Positions 62,354 to 64,000 of a DNA stretch of 64,000 bases are shown here, piece by piece. The DNA is from Bacillus pumilus (GTDB lineage Bacteria > Bacillota > Bacilli > Bacillales > Bacillaceae), in assembly GCF_003431975.1 (NCBI RefSeq), contig NZ_CP027116.1:124001-188000 (forward strand), given 5' to 3'. The position numbers were made by a program, and so were the translations under genes. Below the pieces are notes generated by a model. That model was given only the letters and a program-made list of their open reading frames with translations. It did no database searches and had not been told where the DNA came from. Every line of letters starts with the position of its first letter. Positions within the stretch are counted from its first letter, which is position 1.

Positions 62354-63755
62354 GATTTTAAATAATCGCTGGGCCGTTAAGCTTCTTGCATTGGTCTTCG
62401 CTTTATTGCTGTATGGTGCAGTCAATTCAGCGCAAGCGCCCACGCCGAAAAAAATCGGTGAATCCTTTTTCCCAACATCGACGACAGATGAAGCAACCTT
62501 AACCGACATTCCTGTTAAAGCATATTATGATGACGAGAAGTACGTCGTCACTGGTGTGCCGCAAACAGTCAATGTGACGATTAAAGGATCAACGAGTGCT
62601 GTGAAAACAGCAAGACAAACAAAGAATTTTGAAATATACGCAGATATGCAGAATTTATCGACAGGTACACATAAAGTGGAGCTGAAGGCAAGAGATGTAT
62701 CTAAGGGACTCACATTATCGATTAATCCGTCTGTTACGACTGTGACGATACAAGAAAAAACAACAGCAGAATTTCCTGTTGAAACTGAATTTTATAATCA
62801 AAATAAAATCAAAGACGGCTATTCACCAGAGCAGCCTATTGTGAATCCGAAAAAGGTTACAGTCACTGGATCAAAGGATGTTATCGACAAAATTTCTGTC
62901 ATTAAAGCCTTTGTGAACTTAGAGGATGTTGATCAGCAAATTGAGAAGGAAGCGAAGCTCACTGTGTATGATAGCAGCGGGAATGAGCTGCCAGTCGAAG
63001 TGAGTCCGTCTGTGGTGGATATAACAGTACCCATCTCGAGTCCAAGCAAAAAGGTTCCGTTTAAAATTGAGCGGACGGGCAGCTTACCGGACGGAATCAG
63101 TATCTCAAGCATTGAGACAAGCCCGAGTGAAGTCACCGTGTACGGATCTCAAAAGGTGCTGGATTCACTAGATTTTATTGATGGCGTTAAGCTGGACCTA
63201 AGCAAGATCAAAGATGACACTGAGATTGATGCTGACATTCCCCTGCCAGATGGTGTGAAAAAGGCATCGCCCGAAGCAGTCAAGATCAAAGTGAAGGTTG
63301 CAACAGCTCAGGAAAAAAAGATCGATAATGTACCGATTTCTGTCGTGGGTCTGAGCAAGGATCTCACCTCTAATTTTGTGAGCCCATCTTCAGGACGGCT
63401 TACGTTAACAGCAAAAGGATCGAAAAGTGCAATTGATAAACTGAAGGCTTCAGATCTTGAAGCCTATATCAATGTGGGGGACTTGAACGAAGGAACACAT
63501 GAGGTCAAAGTTCAAGTGAACGGTCCTCAAAATGTGACGTGGACATTGTCGAGATCAAAGGTCAAAGTGAAACTAACTTCTACTGATACAGAAGATCAGC
63601 CGGCGTCAACGAATGATCGGAAGGATCAATCCTCCGATGATGATGATCAGGATGAGAAGAGTAAAGAAGAATCCAAGCAAGATAAAGCAAAGACAGAATC
63701 AAGTCAAAGACAGCGGGTCAAAGAAGATAAAAAAGAGGACGAAGCGTCCTCTTGA
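62346..63755 (+). CDS. cdaR: CdaA regulatory protein CdaR (YbbR repeats)
   Basis: 469 residues from the ATG at 62346, inside the cdaA end, after GGAGGGGCAAG. One N-terminal membrane helix (NNRWAVKLLALVFALLLYGAVNSAQ), then four YbbR beta-repeats outside the cell (for example TEFYNQNKIKDGYSPEQPIVNPKKVTVTGSKDVIDKISVIKAFVNLEDV). The last 50 residues are a highly charged, low-complexity tail rich in Asp, Glu, Lys and Ser. CdaR controls CdaA. A perfect hairpin covers its last codons (63733-63753). Confidence 0.95.
   Translation: MDKILNNRWAVKLLALVFALLLYGAVNSAQAPTPKKIGESFFPTSTTDEATLTDIPVKAYYDDEKYVVTGVPQTVNVTIKGSTSAVKTARQTKNFEIYADMQNLSTGTHKVELKARDVSKGLTLSINPSVTTVTIQEKTTAEFPVETEFYNQNKIKDGYSPEQPIVNPKKVTVTGSKDVIDKISVIKAFVNLEDVDQQIEKEAKLTVYDSSGNELPVEVSPSVVDITVPISSPSKKVPFKIERTGSLPDGISISSIETSPSEVTVYGSQKVLDSLDFIDGVKLDLSKIKDDTEIDADIPLPDGVKKASPEAVKIKVKVATAQEKKIDNVPISVVGLSKDLTSNFVSPSSGRLTLTAKGSKSAIDKLKASDLEAYINVGDLNEGTHEVKVQVNGPQNVTWTLSRSKVKVKLTSTDTEDQPASTNDRKDQSSDDDDQDEKSKEESKQDKAKTESSQRQRVKEDKKEDEASS
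63733..63753 (+). promoter_or_regulatory. Hairpin at the cdaR end
   Basis: AAGAGGACG (63733-63741) and CGTCCTCTT (63745-63753) form a perfect 9-bp stem with the 3-base loop AAG, ending at the cdaR stop codon. No U-tract follows; the glmM ribosome site AAAAAAGGAG comes about 10 bases later. Confidence 0.6.
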
Positions 63756-63780
63756 ATGGTAAAAAAGGAGCGATTGAAAC

Positions 63781-64000
63781 ATGGGCAAGTACTTTGGAAC
63801 TGATGGTGTAAGGGGTGTGGCGAATAGCGAATTAACGCCAGAGCTCGCATTTAAAATTGGGAGATTTGGCGGCTATGTGCTCACGAAGGATAAAGAACGT
63901 CCAAAGGTACTCGTTGGACGAGACACACGTGTTTCCGGTCATATGTTAGAAGGAGCGCTCGTTGCAGGCTTACTTTCAATTGGGGCTGAAGTGATGCGTT
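63781..64000 (+). CDS. glmM: Phosphoglucosamine mutase GlmM, N-terminal part
   Basis: The gene starts at the ATG at 63781 and runs off the window after 73 codons. The sequence [33 protein letters not shown] and [29 protein letters not shown] is GlmM, which interconverts GlcN-6-phosphate and GlcN-1-phosphate for wall precursor synthesis and inhibits CdaA. The phosphoserine loop near residue 100 lies outside the window. Confidence 0.96.
   Translation, partial: MGKYFGTDGVRGVANSELTPELAFKIGRFGGYVLTKDKERPKVLVGRDTRVSGHMLEGALVAGLLSIGAEVMR

Overview
The window is chromosomal DNA of a Bacillus of the B. pumilus / B. safensis / B. altitudinis group. The 16S rRNA carries a variable loop near 42819-42852 that I associate with this group. 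Gene order follows B. subtilis 168 through the str, S10, spc and alpha ribosomal protein clusters, then cwlD-salA-gerD-kbaA-pdaB and sigW-rsiW-cdaA-cdaR-glmM, with local differences. Species assignment is from memory of signature sequences, not from a search.

Layout. 1-13.3 kb: end of rplL, a 16S rRNA methyltransferase, rpoB, rpoC, rplGB, rpsL, rpsG, fusA, tuf. 13.4-14.4 kb: an alpha/beta hydrolase. 14.4-29.6 kb: the long ribosomal superoperon from rpsJ to rplQ with secY, adk, map, infA and rpoA embedded, almost all on the plus strand. Between map and infA lies a multiply frameshifted KOW-protein remnant. 29.6-33.9 kb: ECF transporter module (ecfA1, ecfA2, ecfT), truA, and rplM-rpsI behind an L13 leader. 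34.0-37.7 kb: a small accessory segment with two acetyltransferases, an amidohydrolase, a serine beta-lactamase-like gene broken by one in-frame stop, and a lipoprotein. 37.8-42.3 kb: sporulation and germination genes (ybaK, cwlD, salA, gerD, kbaA, pdaB), several with sporulation-type promoters. 42.3-47.7 kb: a complete rRNA operon 16S-23S-5S-tRNA-Asn-tRNA-Thr. 48.0-50.5 kb: a SulP transporter and a bile-acid-symporter-like protein. 50.5-58.3 kb, minus strand: a complete muropeptide recycling operon murQ-murR-murP-amiE-nagZ-namZ behind an operator-promoter. 58.4-58.9 kb: five tRNAs. 59.0-64.0 kb: arginase, the sigW-rsiW envelope-stress pair, cdaA-cdaR (cyclic di-AMP synthesis) and the start of glmM.

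How the parts fit. The first half is the transcription and translation core, with secretion (SecY), N-terminal methionine removal (Map) and nucleotide balance (Adk) co-expressed. The cell-wall themes of the second half link together: NamZ, NagZ and AmiE cut wall fragments outside the cell, MurP imports MurNAc as the 6-phosphate, MurQ converts it to GlcNAc-6-phosphate, GlmM feeds wall precursor synthesis, CdaA-CdaR senses or controls turgor and wall state, and SigW answers envelope stress.

No CRISPR array, prophage, insertion sequence or obvious new defence system is visible. The unusual material is at the level of decayed genes (KOW remnant, amber-interrupted beta-lactamase-like gene), a diverged active-site motif in PdaB, and several strong undescribed RNA or DNA hairpins in the leaders of rplGB, rpsG, rpoA, rpsJ and cdaA.
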